This document shows, in pieces, positions 48,828 to 58,254 of a stretch of DNA of 64,000 nt (the first letter of the stretch is position 1; every line of letters starts with the position of its first letter). Source of the stretch: an uncultured Macellibacteroides sp. (lineage in GTDB: Bacteria; Bacteroidota; Bacteroidia; Bacteroidales; Tannerellaceae); contig NZ_OY762974.1 in assembly GCF_963667135.1 (NCBI RefSeq), positions 496,001 to 560,000 of the forward strand. The letters run 5' to 3'. The position numbers were made by a program, and so were the translations under genes. Below the pieces are notes generated by a model. The model saw nothing but the letters and a program-made list of their open reading frames with translations. It ran no database searches and was not told where the DNA came from.

Positions 48828-50312
48828 TTACTGATTCACTTGCTTCGGACTATTTTGTGCTTCACGGGCAAAAGAATTTCCTTCGGTGACAGGAGTGGTG
48901 ATTAGCTCGGGCAAATTGAATGTTTTCGTAAAGAAATCGTAGAAATTGGGATCTTTCTGAGGGAGAACAAACGGTTTGGAGGCTTTACCTGTTTTGGAAT
49001 CGAAGTAAGCGATAAAAGGCCGGGCCCAAAGACCGTCCAGTCGTTTGCTGCTGAAAACAAACCATTCTCCGGTAGAAGACCAAGTGTGAAAGCTTTCCAC
49101 ATTATTGCTATTCACTTCGTCCATGATACGCATCTGCCCGGTACTAAGTGTTACAAGACAAAGTTCACTCTCCGGATGCCATATAGAAAAGTTGCCGTAA
49201 TCGGACTGAGTGAACATCAGGTATTTGCCATCGGGAGAAACCCTTGGAAAAGAGACACTCTTCCCTTTCGATGAAGCATTATATACACACTCCGGAGTAC
49301 CGAAATGCTGCGTATCCGGATCAAAAGAGATACTAAATAAATCGTAACGGATACTATCCAGAGGCATTCCTTTCGCATAGGCACCGGTACGACAAAAGTA
49401 AAGGCGTGTACCATCGGGACTCCAGTTTGGAAATGTCTCCATAAACTGACTTCCAGCAATCACTGAATCGGTAAGAATCCTGTTCTTTTCCACATCATAA
49501 ACCAGCAAATCGGATTCCAGATCACTCACTTCCACGGCCTTTGGTCCTGTTGAATGGAAAAACTGCTGAATCTCGTTGGCAGAGAATGCGATGTATCTTC
49601 CGGAGGGATGAAATGCCGCATAAGAGGAGCCATTCTTCATTTGGGCTCCTTTCACATTTACCTTCTTTATCTTGTCCCCTTGCTTAATTATTGTTCCTCC
49701 CAGTTTTCCACGCACGTGCATCATCATGTTTTCGGGTGAATTACTGCTGAATGTATGACAATTAACACATCCATTTTTTAAATCAGTATTTTCAATGATA
49801 GGCGTTTCCTCGTACGTAGTAAGATTCCGTTGATAGATGCCCATCTCGTTCCACAATTCGTAACCCGGATAAAGCAAACGGTATACTAGATACGGATCAA
49901 TTGCCTTGTCTGAAAGCGTATTCACAACATCGGCAAAGCGAAGCCACTTACCATCGCGTAAGACCGTTACCCTTATAAAGAAGTTCTTTCCTGTAGTTGT
50001 TTCCCGCAGTTCGTGCCAATCCCGTTCTTTTATACTAACTTCGGGAGCATCATTTCTATATGTAAACAGCACACGGTTGTCCGTTCCAATCTCAACGGCA
50101 TACGCATCTCCTTTTTCTTTTATGGTAAAATTTGGAGGTGCGATATTGGAAGGGAAAGTAACTTCCGCATAATCCGGAGACAGTACCGGAAGTGACGAAG
50201 TTGTTGCATCTGCTTTAACAGGAGCATTGGAGCATCCTGTTAAAAGCAAACAGACAACCCATCCGGTTAGGTATGTAACCAGACAATACCTTCTATATAA
50301 TGAATAATTCAT
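48828..50312 (-). CDS. PD40/TolB-like propeller lipoprotein with one c-type haem motif
   Basis: This 494-residue protein has a lipoprotein signal ending LLLTGC (Cys27). The first 170 residues form a beta-rich domain. One CxxCH haem-attachment motif follows, Cys182-Val-Asn-Cys185-His186, in the sequence NGCVNCHTF. The C-terminal half contains PD40/TolB-type blades (YAAFHPSGRYIAFSAN; FPNWSPDGTRLYFCR; FPRVSPDGKYLMFTQ). A covalent haem on a propeller lipoprotein is unusual for a glycan locus. It starts 6 bases after the DUF6057-like gene and ends the sigma-controlled operon. Function is unknown; redox or sensing roles are both possible. Confidence 0.8.
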   Translation of the reverse strand: MNYSLYRRYCLVTYLTGWVVCLLLTGCSNAPVKADATTSSLPVLSPDYAEVTFPSNIAPPNFTIKEKGDAYAVEIGTDNRVLFTYRNDAPEVSIKERDWHELRETTTGKNFFIRVTVLRDGKWLRFADVVNTLSDKAIDPYLVYRLLYPGYELWNEMGIYQRNLTTYEETPIIENTDLKNGCVNCHTFSSNSPENMMMHVRGKLGGTIIKQGDKIKKVNVKGAQMKNGSSYAAFHPSGRYIAFSANEIQQFFHSTGPKAVEVSDLESDLLVYDVEKNRILTDSVIAGSQFMETFPNWSPDGTRLYFCRTGAYAKGMPLDSIRYDLFSISFDPDTQHFGTPECVYNASSKGKSVSFPRVSPDGKYLMFTQSDYGNFSIWHPESELCLVTLSTGQMRIMDEVNSNNVESFHTWSSTGEWFVFSSKRLDGLWARPFIAYFDSKTGKASKPFVLPQKDPNFYDFFTKTFNLPELITTPVTEGNSFAREAQNSPKQVNQ

Positions 50313-50318
50313 AGCTTG

Positions 50319-51875
50319 CTAATTATTGATAATTTTACTTCCGTAGGGACTGGTAAAGTTCAAATAATACCAGTAGGTATCTCCGTAGCGTTCTTTCAAC
50401 GACTGTACATCTCCACTCTTCAGTAAGGAATAGTAGTCTTTGAAACGGGTTTCGGTAGACGGACTCACCTGTAACCCGAGTGCATTAAACGTTTTCTCGT
50501 CTACCCCAAGTTTGTATATATAAAGGGCCTCCTCGTAAACCGAAGGCAATACCGGATAGGAGAAAGCTTTTATCCTGCTGAGATTTTCGGCAAAGCGAAT
50601 CACCTGATTACTTAACAACAAATCGCTCATCAGGTATTCGAACGCCATCTGGTTCGTAGAATCCCGGTCGCATAGATAGCGTAACTCCGGACCTAAGTTT
50701 AAAACATTGGCAAAACGGGCTCCGGATCCTTCACTATGAGGAAGTGCCTTAAGTCCCGGTACCTTGCCCGAAGGCAACATTCGTTCAAACGCCTCTGCCT
50801 CTTTTTTGTAAAACAAAGACTGTTTCAGTATATTGATAAATCGCTGCGCCACAAGAGGTCGGTTATTGGCTATATTATAACGAATCAGATTTGTCAAATT
50901 AGGAGCTGTCTCCCCGAAAACAACCATTGCCTCGAAAGCCCAGCGGTGCGCTTCGTTAAGATAGCCAAGTTCCTCGTAAATAAAATGTCCGTACTCACTG
51001 GTACGACTGTCACTTTTCCAAGGGAAATAGAGCGACTCTACTCCCATAGTTTGAGGATATTTAAATAGATCGTAAGGCATACGGCCTTTATGATACAATG
51101 CCATATTGGTGTAATAGGCAAGTAACTGGTTGTTTCCGCGGTAACGGGCAGAAACAGCAAGCACGCCATCCCAATCTTTCTCTTTTACACACTGACCGGC
51201 TTCAATCAGCAGCCTTTCCCGCATGTTATAAGAATGAACAAAAAAGTAAAAGGTTACTCCGGAGTACAAGCTAAGGATAAATAGGGTTGATAGCCACACT
51301 GTTTTTAATCTTACAATACGGGAAGTAACAACCCGGGCGAATAAACAGGGTACTGCAACAATGAGTATAGAAATCAGGACAATAATTGGGCCTGTTATAT
51401 AGAAAAGGGCAGCCAGTAAAAGGAATCCTGCCCCCCATCTGGCATAACGGAAAGGAATAATGAGTACCATTCCTATCGCAAACAAACAAAGCAGCAATCC
51501 CACAGCCCATGTAGAGGGAAATTCCAAAGACTCGTAACATACAAGAAGAAACAATGATGGAAAAAGGGAAAGCTGAAAAATATCAGCTTTCCCTGTAATA
51601 TACTTACATGATAATGTAGTTAATAGATAGATAGATGAAAGGATACCTGCAATTAATGCGCTTCCCAACAAGGGAAAATAAAAAAACTGAATTATAAAAT
51701 CTGTCACATAGGACAGAAGTCCTCCTAAAAATAAATGTTCAGATAAATTGGCGTTTCTGAAAAGGAAGAGATGATGCTGTTCCTGGTAATATAAAATATG
51801 AGAAAGGGGCCCCGAAAATAAAAATGTGAGGGCTATAAACAAAAGGGAAAATATCAAATAATGAATTCTTTTCAT
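50319..51875 (-). CDS. Multi-pass membrane protein, DUF6057-like
   Basis: This 518-residue protein has roughly seven to nine membrane helices in the first 220 residues and a C-terminal helical, TPR-like soluble half (for example LLAYYTNMALYHKGRMPYDLF and EELGYLNEAHRWAFEAMVVFGE). It resembles the uncharacterised DUF6057 proteins of Bacteroidales; this assignment is from memory of the family and is tentative. It lies between susD and the haem lipoprotein and overlaps neither. No catalytic residues are evident. Confidence 0.6.
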   Translation of the reverse strand: MKRIHYLIFSLLFIALTFLFSGPLSHILYYQEQHHLFLFRNANLSEHLFLGGLLSYVTDFIIQFFYFPLLGSALIAGILSSIYLLTTLSCKYITGKADIFQLSLFPSLFLLVCYESLEFPSTWAVGLLLCLFAIGMVLIIPFRYARWGAGFLLLAALFYITGPIIVLISILIVAVPCLFARVVTSRIVRLKTVWLSTLFILSLYSGVTFYFFVHSYNMRERLLIEAGQCVKEKDWDGVLAVSARYRGNNQLLAYYTNMALYHKGRMPYDLFKYPQTMGVESLYFPWKSDSRTSEYGHFIYEELGYLNEAHRWAFEAMVVFGETAPNLTNLIRYNIANNRPLVAQRFINILKQSLFYKKEAEAFERMLPSGKVPGLKALPHSEGSGARFANVLNLGPELRYLCDRDSTNQMAFEYLMSDLLLSNQVIRFAENLSRIKAFSYPVLPSVYEEALYIYKLGVDEKTFNALGLQVSPSTETRFKDYYSLLKSGDVQSLKERYGDTYWYYLNFTSPYGSKIINN

Positions 51876-51885
51876 GAAGTATGTA

Positions 51886-51911
51886 ATGGGGATGTATTGC
51901 TACATCCCCAT
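51886..51911 (-). other. Hairpin between susD and the DUF6057-like gene
   Basis: ATGGGGATGTA (51886-51896) and TACATCCCCAT (51901-51911) form a perfect 11-pair stem with a 4-base loop in the 49-base gap. No T-run follows on the minus strand, so it is more likely a message-stabilising or partial-termination element than a full terminator. It would allow susC/susD to be expressed more than the downstream genes. Confidence 0.55.
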
Positions 51912-51924
51912 ATATAGTTAGATA

Positions 51925-53541
51925 TTAATAGCCTGGATTTTGTGTCAATGCAGGATTCAAGTCAATTTCTGTCTGAGGAACCGGGTACAGATAATTGTGA
52001 TCTTCGTACGAACTTCCTGTAAGACTAACATTGGTACCTTCGTAAAGTGTACAACTCAAACCATCTGAAGACAATGTATATTTTAACCCTTGGAATGGAG
52101 CATTCAATACTTGCTTAGCGATACCCCAACGACGGATATCCCACTGACGTTTTCCGCCTTCCATTGCAAATTCGACGCGCCACTCGTTACGAATACGTTG
52201 ACGCAAAGCATCTTGTGTTCCGCAATAAGTAGGGAGAGCACTGTTCGTTTTCTGCAACGCAGGAAGACCTGCACGCTTACGAACTCGATTTACAGCTTCG
52301 AAAGCACTGTCGTCAAGCGGAGAAAGTTCATTCTTTGCTTCAGCATAAGTCAACAGTACTTCGGCAAAACGAATTACATGCCAGTCCTTACCCATATCCC
52401 ATCCGTCAGATTGAGGATCGATACTTGGGTCGAGCCATTTCTGATCATAATAACCAGTTGCTGTTGCATCACCATGCTGACCAATACCTGTACTACCGCT
52501 GGATTTCAAAGGTGCAACTTTAATAGTTATACCATACATCACTTCGCCATCGTGCAATACGCAAGCTTCGAGACGAGGGTCACGGTTTTGGAACGGATTC
52601 TTTTCATTATATAATGGAGATGCACTGATAGGAGCGCCATCCACACATTCGAATGCGTCGACAAGACTTTGAGTAGGATTGATACCTCCCCATCCCTTTG
52701 TTGGGAAACAGCCCCATCCGATAATATAATTACTGTTGTCCTTTGGTTTGAACTGACGAATTAATACAGCTTCGCTGCAAGCTTCCTGGCTTTCCCAAAA
52801 CAATTCGGCATATCTGCCTGTACCTTCGGCATCAAACAATTCATATTGGCCTAAATCCATCACAGCCTTCGAAGAAGCAGCTGCCACATCAAAGTTTCCA
52901 TAATAAAGCGCAGCTCTTGCCTTCATGGCCATAGCAGCCCCCTTTGTTATTCTGCCGTAACTATCATCAGACCATGTTTGAGGTAGTTTACTGATAGCAA
53001 AATCAAAGTCTTGCATGATTTTGGCATATACTTCGGCACGGGGAGTACGTGTAATACCTTCCATCTCATCCAATGCCAAGGCTTTGTCAATATAGGGAAC
53101 ATCTCCAAATGTCTGAATTAAACCAAAGTATACATATCCGCGCAAGAAACGAGCTTCCCCAATAGTAGCATCTTTATCTGCAGCAGGATAATCTTCTATC
53201 ATTTCAATTTTCTCGAGAAGCACATTACATGCCCGTATTGAAGCGTAACTTGAAGCCCATTCGGTGTCTGCAGCATCGTAAATACCTTTCGAAGCATTTC
53301 CTGCAGCCCACTTGATACCATGTACCGCATTATCGGAATTAATATCGCCATCAATATCACCTGCATCACCGCCGGGTAGTGCTTTGTAAATATTGGCTAC
53401 AAACATTTCGGCATCCTTAGGAGTCTTCCAGAAACTTGCATCAGACAGTTCTTCCTGCGGATATTTATCAAGGAAATCGCTACAAGAGCTAAATCCCATC
53501 ATAACAGCAAATAAAGCTATATATAAAATATTCTTTTTCAT
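51925..53541 (-). CDS. SusD/RagB-family glycan-binding lipoprotein
   Basis: This 538-residue surface lipoprotein has a signal ending FSSC (Cys20), followed by SDFLDKYPQEELSDASFWKTPKDAEMFV, a standard SusD opening. The TPR-like scaffold and the C-terminal signature RNEWRVEFAMEGGKRQWDIRRWG are present, ending YLYPVPQTEIDLNPALTQNPGY. SusD caps the SusC barrel and delivers glycan to it. The gene follows susC by 18 bases. The longer frame begins at TTG 53547; the ATG at 53541 is used here. The ligand is not predictable. Confidence 0.96.
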   Translation of the reverse strand: MKKNILYIALFAVMMGFSSCSDFLDKYPQEELSDASFWKTPKDAEMFVANIYKALPGGDAGDIDGDINSDNAVHGIKWAAGNASKGIYDAADTEWASSYASIRACNVLLEKIEMIEDYPAADKDATIGEARFLRGYVYFGLIQTFGDVPYIDKALALDEMEGITRTPRAEVYAKIMQDFDFAISKLPQTWSDDSYGRITKGAAMAMKARAALYYGNFDVAAASSKAVMDLGQYELFDAEGTGRYAELFWESQEACSEAVLIRQFKPKDNSNYIIGWGCFPTKGWGGINPTQSLVDAFECVDGAPISASPLYNEKNPFQNRDPRLEACVLHDGEVMYGITIKVAPLKSSGSTGIGQHGDATATGYYDQKWLDPSIDPQSDGWDMGKDWHVIRFAEVLLTYAEAKNELSPLDDSAFEAVNRVRKRAGLPALQKTNSALPTYCGTQDALRQRIRNEWRVEFAMEGGKRQWDIRRWGIAKQVLNAPFQGLKYTLSSDGLSCTLYEGTNVSLTGSSYEDHNYLYPVPQTEIDLNPALTQNPGY

Positions 53542-53559
53542 ATTCAATTATTCAATTGT

Positions 53560-56500
53560 TTAAAATGAAACTTTTAAGCCTAAAGAAACCTTCTTGACAT
53601 TTGAGTAGAAAGCTCCACGGTTTGAAGCAGGAGCTTCGGGGTCAATTCCGTCAAGTCCTGAAAATGTAAGCAAGTTCTCGCCAGATACGTATACTTTCAC
53701 CCTATCAATATTCAGCTTGCCAAGAATTGATTTAGGTAAATTATATCCGAATGAGACATTCTTTAAACGCACATAAGAAGCATCCTGCAACCAGAAAGAA
53801 GAAGTCTGGAAGTTGATCTGCGAATCCTTTGTGATACGAGGATAAGAAGCATCAAGATTAGTTGGAGTCCAACGATCGAGATGACGTTCCAAAACTTTAC
53901 CACTGTTAAAGAATGAAAAGGCAGCTTCCTCAGAGTAATAACCCTGTACATCAAATGCTCCCTGGAAAAACAATGACAAATCGAAATCTTTATAGAAGAT
54001 ATTCGCATTAAATCCGGCAGTCCACGATGGAAAGTCATGTCCAATTACCTTACGGTCGTTTGCCGCATCTATTTTTCCATCCTTATTTAAGTCGGCATAT
54101 TTGATATCTCCCAATTTCTCTTTACCTGTACGTTTTGGCTGATTTGCTAGTTCGTCGGCTGTATTAAAGAAACCAATTGCTTCATATCCATAAAACGAAC
54201 CGGTTGGGTAACCTTCAAGGTACCAATATTTGCCATTATCAGGATTAGGACCTTCTGTTCCACGCATATCGGTAATTTCATTTTTAACATAAGCCAAATT
54301 GAAATTCAATGCATAACTTAGATCTTTATTAATACGGTTGTTGTGAAAAACACTTAAGTCGAATCCTGTATTTTCAACACTACCAGCATTCTGTGCAGGA
54401 CCATCCATACCTAATACTCCCTGAACCGGAAGATACAGAAGCATGTCGTTCGTGATCTTTTTGTAAGCAGCAAGTTCGAATCCAATCTTGTTGTCAAGGA
54501 ATCCGGTTTCTAAAGCTACTTCATAATTTGTTACTGTTGCCCATTTAAGCAAACTATTTACATAACGGGATTCTTTAGCAGTAGAATATAAGGTATTCCC
54601 ATACATGTAAGTATCATAGGCATAAGTCGAGATGGAGGGGTAGATGTCATTGGAATCCAATTCCTCATTACCCGTTTGACCCCATCCTAAGCGTAACTTC
54701 AGATTACTAATCCATGTTAGATCAGATTCTTTCAAGAAATTTTCTTCTGTAATTCTCCATCCGGCAGAGAATGCGGGGAAGAAACCCCAACGGTTGCCTT
54801 TTGGGAAACGAGAAGATGCATCTGCACGGAAATTAGCTTCAAATAAATATTTGTTACTAAAATCATATTGAGCACGACCAAAATAAGACTGACGAGCTGT
54901 TTCATGTCCACCATCTTTATTTGTCTGAGACGATTTATCCAATGTATTCAACGACTCTGTTAAATCATCATTACCACCACCTTTACGGGTAGCTTCCAAA
55001 TATTTGTATTTATAATCAACCTGTTCGAATCCGCCCAACAATCCCACTGAATGCGAGCCAAATGTCTTGTTGTAGTTTACCAATAACTGAGTGGTATACC
55101 AGTTCCAATCATAATTCTTAGCATAACCTTCGCGATCGCCCGAGTTATAAATATTAGATCCTGAACCATATGTCAGATGCTTTTTGAAACCATCTGAATT
55201 TTTCATATCATTGCGAACAGAGAATACTCCCTTCACACTTAATTCAGGAAGAATTTTTACAGTTGCCTGAAAAATAGCATTTAATTGCTGATTTGTATTT
55301 CTGGAAAATCCTGTTGTACCTAAGTGAGCCACAGGATTTTGAAGACCAATATAAGTATAATCACCCTGCTCTGTATAGACTGGTACTGTTGGTTTTAAAC
55401 GATTAGCATACTGCAACAAAGAAGCAAGACCTTCATAAGCATTATTCTCTACACCTCTGTAGCCAGAGATATTCAAACCGGCAGATAGCCAATTGGTTAC
55501 TTCCGACTCAATATTTGTACGAATATTATATCGTTGGTACTTATTTTGTTCAATAAAACCATTCTGTTGCGTATAACCAATAGATGCATTATAGCTTGTT
55601 TTTTCAGTACCACCGCTAAGAGACAAGTGGTGCATTTGCTCCATAGCTGTTGATTTGAATGTTTCATCATACCAATCAGTATTTGGATGTCCAATAGGAT
55701 CTGTTCCATTTCTGAAAAGCTCTATGTCTTCGGCGGTGTAAGGAACTACCGCTTTGGGATTTTCATTTAGCACAGCTTCATTATACAACGTTGCATAATC
55801 GGCCGATCCTAAAAATTTAAGTTTGGCTGTTGGAGTTGTCCATGCAATAGTTCCAGAATAACTGATTTTCGCGGCATCTCCCTTTTTACCTTTCTTAGTT
55901 GTAATAAGAATTACACCGTTGGCAGCCTGCACACCATAGATGGCTGCCGAAGAAGCATCTTTAAGAACGGTAAGGGTTGCAATATCGGAAGGATCTAGTG
56001 TGTTCATGTTTCCAGGTACTCCATCAACAATAACCAATGGGCTGGCAGCATTAATAGAATTCTTACCACGAATAGTGATAGATCCTGTTTGAGCTCCCGG
56101 TGCTCCTGAAGACTGAATAGCTGTTACACCAGGCATCTGTCCAGCTAACGCAGCAGAAACACTGGATACAGAACGAGATTCCAGTGCTTCAGCATTTAAA
56201 GAAGCAACTGATCCTGTTACGTTCGCCTTTTTCTGAACTCCATAACCTACAACCACAACTTCGTCTAAAGTCTTTGAATCTTCTTTCAAAAAGATCTTAG
56301 CCCCTTTAACCTGAGAAGCGACCATTTCCAAGGGCATGTAACCGATGTAGCTAATCAAGATTATATCGTTGTGAGAAGATACAGGCAATGTAAATTTACC
56401 ATCTATATCGGTTATTGTTCCGTTGGTAGTTCCTTTTACAACTACATTGGCTCCAATAATTGGTTCATTTAAATTCTGATCCATTACAACACCTGAAACT

Positions 56501-56898
56501 GTTTGTTGCTGTTGCTGAATGGCTGCCGATTTATTACTTAAAATAATCTGCTTGTCTTCCACTTTATATTGAACATTCGTATTATTAAATACTTCTTTCA
56601 ATACATTTTCAATCGTTTTTTCTTTAGCGTTAACGTCGACTTTTCTGTCTACGTTAATTAATTTACTGTTATACAGAAAATAGAAGTCAGAGTTTTCTTC
56701 AATTGCATTAAGCACTTGTTCGACAGTGGCATTATTTAAATTCAAAGAAATTTTAGTCGACTGAGAGTAAGATACCTCAGCGTTTGCCTGAAATAGAAAA
56801 ATAAATAACAATACAGCTGTTATTCTCATCGCCATCGGAATTTTAAGCAATAAGTCTAAATAAGACTTAAAACTTTTGTTGGTAATAAAATTATTCAT
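53560..56898 (-). CDS. SusC/RagA-family TonB-dependent transporter with STN domain
   Basis: This 1112-residue outer-membrane importer has a signal/anchor (about 20-42), then a secretin/TonB short N-terminal (STN) domain (about 47-121), a carboxypeptidase-regulatory-like domain (about 136-215), a TonB box region (LDEVVVVGYGVQKKANVTGSV), a plug (about 225-345) and a 22-strand barrel ending LGLKVSF. The STN domain contacts a FecR anti-sigma factor, and exactly such a gene lies upstream. Binding of the glycan would thus release the ECF sigma factor. Its leader (56899-57191) is overlapped by a predicted antisense RNA. Confidence 0.97.
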   Translation of the reverse strand: MNNFITNKSFKSYLDLLLKIPMAMRITAVLLFIFLFQANAEVSYSQSTKISLNLNNATVEQVLNAIEENSDFYFLYNSKLINVDRKVDVNAKEKTIENVLKEVFNNTNVQYKVEDKQIILSNKSAAIQQQQQTVSGVVMDQNLNEPIIGANVVVKGTTNGTITDIDGKFTLPVSSHNDIILISYIGYMPLEMVASQVKGAKIFLKEDSKTLDEVVVVGYGVQKKANVTGSVASLNAEALESRSVSSVSAALAGQMPGVTAIQSSGAPGAQTGSITIRGKNSINAASPLVIVDGVPGNMNTLDPSDIATLTVLKDASSAAIYGVQAANGVILITTKKGKKGDAAKISYSGTIAWTTPTAKLKFLGSADYATLYNEAVLNENPKAVVPYTAEDIELFRNGTDPIGHPNTDWYDETFKSTAMEQMHHLSLSGGTEKTSYNASIGYTQQNGFIEQNKYQRYNIRTNIESEVTNWLSAGLNISGYRGVENNAYEGLASLLQYANRLKPTVPVYTEQGDYTYIGLQNPVAHLGTTGFSRNTNQQLNAIFQATVKILPELSVKGVFSVRNDMKNSDGFKKHLTYGSGSNIYNSGDREGYAKNYDWNWYTTQLLVNYNKTFGSHSVGLLGGFEQVDYKYKYLEATRKGGGNDDLTESLNTLDKSSQTNKDGGHETARQSYFGRAQYDFSNKYLFEANFRADASSRFPKGNRWGFFPAFSAGWRITEENFLKESDLTWISNLKLRLGWGQTGNEELDSNDIYPSISTYAYDTYMYGNTLYSTAKESRYVNSLLKWATVTNYEVALETGFLDNKIGFELAAYKKITNDMLLYLPVQGVLGMDGPAQNAGSVENTGFDLSVFHNNRINKDLSYALNFNLAYVKNEITDMRGTEGPNPDNGKYWYLEGYPTGSFYGYEAIGFFNTADELANQPKRTGKEKLGDIKYADLNKDGKIDAANDRKVIGHDFPSWTAGFNANIFYKDFDLSLFFQGAFDVQGYYSEEAAFSFFNSGKVLERHLDRWTPTNLDASYPRITKDSQINFQTSSFWLQDASYVRLKNVSFGYNLPKSILGKLNIDRVKVYVSGENLLTFSGLDGIDPEAPASNRGAFYSNVKKVSLGLKVSF

Positions 56899-56920
56899 AA
56901 ATTCATGCGTCTTTTTAAAT

Positions 56921-56928
56921 TAGGTTTG
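56921..56928 (+). promoter_or_regulatory. -7 element for the predicted antisense RNA
   Basis: TAGGTTTG is an exact TAnnTTTG box on the plus strand, only 23 bases from the susC start codon and pointing away from susC. It would start transcription near 56935. No TTTG box is found at the ideal -33 distance, which lies in the first codons of susC. Confidence 0.5.
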
Positions 56929-56934
56929 TCAAAT

Positions 56935-57037
56935 AACTTAATTGAGTTTTGCCGTTCGTCAGGTGAGATTTTCGTAACGGCATTGAATTAGATCTTACGG
57001 GGGAGTAGTAACTAGCTGCTTTCCCGTTTGTTTTTTT
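56935..57037 (+). ncRNA. Predicted antisense small RNA over the susC leader (DonS-like)
   Basis: On the strand opposite to susC, a -7 box is followed by a hairpin (TGCCGTT 56950-56956 with AACGGCA 56976-56982). An intrinsic terminator comes next: 12 paired positions, 56997-57008 with 57016-57027, including three G-U pairs that form only in plus-strand RNA, then TTGTTTTTTT. Together they define an RNA of about 100 nt complementary to the susC 5' leader. Cis-antisense RNAs of this size and position (DonS in B. fragilis and relatives) repress sigma/anti-sigma-controlled PULs. No plus-strand protein gene exists here that would need this terminator. Ends are estimates. Confidence 0.6.
56997..57037 (+). 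terminator. Intrinsic terminator of the antisense RNA
   Basis: The stem is ACGGGGGAGTAG / CTGCTTTCCCGT with a 7-base loop (TAACTAG), followed on the plus strand by TTGTTTTTTT. The G-U pairs would be C-A mismatches on the minus strand, so the orientation is plus. Confidence 0.7.
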
Positions 57038-57191
57038 ACTTTTTACGTTCCTTTCTTCATTGCATTAGTTTTTTTCATTAACAAATAGATTTATTAAACA
57101 CGATTTTTATTACTATTTTTAACACAAACAATAGACGAAGAAGGCATTGGCATACCCTACAATAAAATATAAAATTAACATAAATTTGCTT

Positions 57192-58214
57192 TTATTTGTA
57201 TTCCCGTATAATTACGCGGCGTTGTGCGTATGTGAAATCTGCCTTCTTTTCTGATTCTAAAATCTGACAACGTATAGGAGCTGACTTTTCAAGTAAACGA
57301 AGAACTTCTGGTAAAGTTTCCGTTGTGAAAGTGGCAGAATATTCATATTCGTGTAAAGTTTTACCTTGCAACTCGATAGAAACATTGAAATGACGAGACA
57401 GTTTCCTAACGATTTCATCAAAACCAGCCCTTCTGAATACCATTTTTCCTTCTCTCCAGGCTGTTTTTGTATATATGTTAGCCTCCGAAATAGCAATATC
57501 ACGGGTTGTTTTATTTAAGACAGCTTGTTCTCCGGCCTTTAATGAAAACACATTCTCTGTATCGTATTTTTTTACGTCGATATTTCCTTTGGCAAGAATG
57601 GCCTCAATCTTATTGTCGTCATTATAAGCAGAAACATTAAACTCAGTCCCATAAGCACTCACAGTCATACCGTTGGGCACAATCACATCAAAACGGTTTG
57701 TTTTATCGGATGTAACTTTAAAATAAGCCTCTCCTTCTAATTTAACCGTACGATATTTCCCTGTAAATCTTTCCGGATAGGTAATTTTAGTTCCTGAGTT
57801 TAGCCAAACCTCCGAACCGTCAGGAAGAATTACTTTAGATACTAATCCATAAGCTGTTTGTAATTCAACCTGCTCGATGGGACTTTCTTCTTTAGGATTA
57901 GAATCATTCATAAAATATAGGGTTACCAGAAATAAAGGCAAAATAAGAATAGCTGCAGCATTACGGGAAACATCCCAAAGCTTTTGCCGGAAAGAGAGAA
58001 ACCTCATTCTCTTTGCAATCTTATTCCAATGAGCATTGGTGTCTACCAAGCGTTGCTTCTTCAAATTCTCAGTAGCATTCCAAATAAATTGTATTTCTTT
58101 AATCTCCTTTCTGAACTCGGGAGAACTTTCAGCCAATTGCTCAAATGCAGCGATCTGCCCGGCAGGTAGTGATCCTTCAAGGTAAGGTATAATATGATCT
58201 TTCGTTATTTCCAA
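57192..58214 (-). CDS. FecR-family anti-sigma factor
   Basis: This 340-residue inner-membrane regulator has a cytoplasmic N-terminal sigma-binding region, a single helix (about 86-103), a periplasmic FecR domain (about 125-220, with VILPDGSEVWLNSGTKITYPERF and GEAYFKVTSD) and a C-terminal DUF4974 domain (about 255-325, FDEIVRKLSRHFNVSIEL). It holds the ECF sigma factor until the STN domain of SusC signals. The start codon is TTG (58214): no ATG or GTG lies upstream before an in-frame stop, and the next methionine is at residue 69, too late for the N-terminal domain. It follows the sigma gene by 95 bases. Confidence 0.93.
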   Translation of the reverse strand: MEITKDHIIPYLEGSLPAGQIAAFEQLAESSPEFRKEIKEIQFIWNATENLKKQRLVDTNAHWNKIAKRMRFLSFRQKLWDVSRNAAAILILPLFLVTLYFMNDSNPKEESPIEQVELQTAYGLVSKVILPDGSEVWLNSGTKITYPERFTGKYRTVKLEGEAYFKVTSDKTNRFDVIVPNGMTVSAYGTEFNVSAYNDDNKIEAILAKGNIDVKKYDTENVFSLKAGEQAVLNKTTRDIAISEANIYTKTAWREGKMVFRRAGFDEIVRKLSRHFNVSIELQGKTLHEYEYSATFTTETLPEVLRLLEKSAPIRCQILESEKKADFTYAQRRVIIREYK

Positions 58215-58254
58215 AGTGTGTTTCTTTTTAAATATATGATTTGACGAAAAGAGG

